Shown in pieces: positions 62,361 to 64,000 of a stretch of DNA of 64,000 nucleotides (positions are counted from its first letter, which is position 1; each line of letters begins with the position of its first letter). The translations under genes and the position numbers were made by a program. Source of the stretch: Luscinia megarhynchos (taxonomy: Eukaryota; Chordata; Aves; Passeriformes; Turdidae); assembly GCA_034336665.1 (NCBI GenBank), contig CM067565.1, positions 84,880,858-84,944,857 on the forward strand. The letters are read 5' to 3'. The notes under the pieces were generated by a model. The model did not search any database and was not told the DNA's origin. It saw only the letters and a list, made by a program, of their open reading frames with translations.

Positions 62361-62905
62361 TGCTCAACAAGTTTGCAGGTGGTGCTAAAGCAGGAGCCGC
62401 GAGAAGGACAGAGCTGCCATTTAAATGGATCTAGACCAGTTGGGGGAATGACCTGACAGGAAGTCTGTAAAACTCGGGGAGGACAAATACAAGGAAATTT
62501 GATGTCAAAGTCCAGCACTTGGGAAGGAGCAGGCCTCTGCAGCAGTCCAGGGATGGGGACTGATGGGCTGTGGAGCAGCTTTGCAGGAAAGGATCTGGGG
62601 TCTCATTGGACAGGACCTTGGCCACGAGCCAGCAGTGTATCCTGGCAGCAAAGATGACCAAGAGCATCCCAGGTCATACCACTGGAACCATAGCCAGTAG
62701 GCCAAAGAAAATGATTATTTATTTCTGCTCAGCTACATGTGGAATAGTGTGTCCAGTTTGGGGTCCCAAAATGCAAGGAAAATCTCAAAAACACTAAAAT
62801 AAGTTCAGTGGAAGCCACCAAGTGGTCCAGGGGAAGGTGCAGCACTTGCCCTGTGAGGACAGTCTGAGGTAACCACCCTGGATCAGCTTGAAGAACAGAC
62901 AGCTT
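62361..62905 (+). mobile_element. CR1 LINE fragment
   Basis: Beginning TGCTCAACAAGTTTGCAGG directly after the LTR end, the sequence carries forward-strand CR1 phrases such as AAAGTCCAGCACTTGGG, CTGCAGCAGTCCAGGG, GTGTCCAGTTTGGGGTCC and CAGTGGAAGCCACCAAGTGG. It is heavily diverged and has no intact coding frame. It covers consensus positions also present in the next copy, so the two are separate insertions. Confidence 0.8.
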
Positions 62906-63249
62906 AAAATACTTCAGCATACAGAACACAGCCTAGTATATACATTACCAGCAAAAAACAAGAAAGATTAAATAATACACTGTATAAGCAATTCTGCTTG
63001 GAAGAATCCTTGGAAGAGGATGAAAAATATAATTTGATGTTAGTTGCATTCAAGATGATACTGATGAGGCCAATGTGTGAATTTACATTTCTAGAGCAGG
63101 ATAGCACTCATGAAGGATTCATGTGCACCCTGCACAAATGCACAAAATTGCCACTTGGCAGTCCTACGTAAACAGCGCAAGAAATAATCTGCTAACATGT
63201 AGCAACAACAGGCAAAATAAATATAGAGGCAGCATAGCCAGGATCTGGT
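62906..63249. other. Spacer between two CR1 copies
   Basis: About 340 bp of AT-rich sequence lies between the CR1 fragments. I recognise no gene or repeat family in it. Confidence 0.5.
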
Positions 63250-63720
63250 TAACAGTTCAACATGGGGAAATGCAAAGTCCTGCATCTGGGGAGCAGCAGC
63301 CCCAGGCACCTGTACATGCAGGGGGCTGTCCCAGCTTTGTGAGAGGGACCTGAGGGTCCTGGTGGGCACCAAGTTGAACAGGAGCCAGCAACACACCCGT
63401 GATGCAGAGAAGGATGAGAGCATCCAGGGCTGCGTGTTGTCAGCAGGTCAAGGGAGTTGATCCTGCTCCTCTCCCCAGCCCTGGTGAGGCTGAACCTGCT
63501 AAGCTCCCAATACAAGAGAGATAGAAAATTACTGGGAAGAGTTCAACAGAGGGTCACTAAGGTATGAGGGGATTGGAGCACCTCTCCTATGAAGAGGGCT
63601 GGAGGACATGGGGCTGTTCTGGCTGGAGAAGAGAAGTCTTAGATTAGGATCTTATTGATGTGTATAAATACATGAAGAAAAGATATAAAGAGGAGAAGCC
63701 AGGGGTTAAACCACAACAGT
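63250..63720 (+). mobile_element. CR1 LINE fragment
   Basis: Forward CR1 phrases are clear: AAATGCAAAGTCCTGCATCTG, GAGGGACCTGAGGGTCCTGG, GAACAGGAGCCAGCAACACA, GGTGAGGCTGAACCTGCTAA, AACAGAGGGTCACTAAGG, GGAGCACCTCTCCTATGAAG and GCTGTTCTGGCTGGAGAAGA. The match fades near 63710. It is truncated at both ends and non-coding. Confidence 0.92.
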
Positions 63721-64000
63721 CTTTTCTGCAGTTATCCAACACCGACTCCACTCATATAAAAGTTCCATAAGTCAGTTTTAACTTCAACTTATAGGCTGTT
63801 TCACTTTTTAATTAATTCTGTAGCAAACGTTAGCATTTTCATTTCCAGTATGCAGCAAATATTTTTATGCTAAATACCTGAAACTTAGCAGATCTATAAA
63901 GTTTTAGTAACATAAACCCTCCGATTTGCTAAATCTCTTTATATTTGTAGAGTGGGTCCTCTCAATGTTAACGCTTTTGTCAGGATTAAGAGTTTTCATC
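63721..64000. other. AT-rich single-copy end of window
   Basis: No gene or repeat was recognised in the last 280 bp. By gene order in other vertebrates, CRIPT would lie beyond this end, but no part of it was seen. Confidence 0.45.

Noticed and set aside
1..64000. CRISPR array, operon, prophage, tRNA or rRNA gene
   Set aside because: No regularly spaced repeats, no clustered co-directional bacterial genes, and no cloverleaf or rRNA sequence was noticed; the DNA is clearly vertebrate.

Overview
This is vertebrate nuclear DNA, most likely from a bird and probably a passerine. The evidence is several CR1 retrotransposon fragments with avian-type 3' ends, an avian-looking endogenous-retrovirus LTR, A/C-rich tracts of a kind common in songbird DNA, and one long open reading frame that is a full-length SOCS5. 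The species cannot be fixed from the sequence alone. There is no sign of bacterial or plasmid organisation.

The window holds one gene I can defend, SOCS5 (suppressor of cytokine signalling 5), on the minus strand. Its whole 536-residue protein lies in one coding exon at 33679-35289. Twelve bases upstream of the ATG is a good splice acceptor (AG at 35302-35303). The noncoding first exon probably lies in a strong CpG island at about 60250-61480, with a matching splice donor at 60801-60806. That gives a single 5'-UTR intron of about 25.5 kb. The 3' UTR runs to lower coordinates, and a reasonable poly(A) signal sits at 32315-32320.

Layout: 1-10.3 kb is non-genic single-copy-looking DNA with small repeats. 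10.3-10.8 kb is a minus-strand CR1. 10.8-11.3 kb is an isolated GC-rich island containing an 11-bp minisatellite of about 25 units with G-quadruplex potential. 11.3-27.6 kb is non-genic, with a few AT-rich blocks that resemble conserved noncoding elements. 27.6-33.7 kb is repeat-poor and includes the SOCS5 3' UTR. 33.7-35.3 kb is the SOCS5 coding exon. 35.3-60.8 kb is the SOCS5 intron, with CR1 relics and local duplications. 60.2-61.5 kb is the promoter CpG island. 61.74-62.36 kb is an LTR with matching 7-bp inverted ends. 62.4-63.7 kb holds two plus-strand CR1 fragments.

I did not find an undescribed biological system. The points most worth a second look are the minisatellite and orphan CpG island at 11 kb, the promoter architecture and upstream ORFs of SOCS5, the LTR immediately upstream of that promoter (with no visible target-site duplication), and the sharp base-composition change inside the SOCS5 exon.
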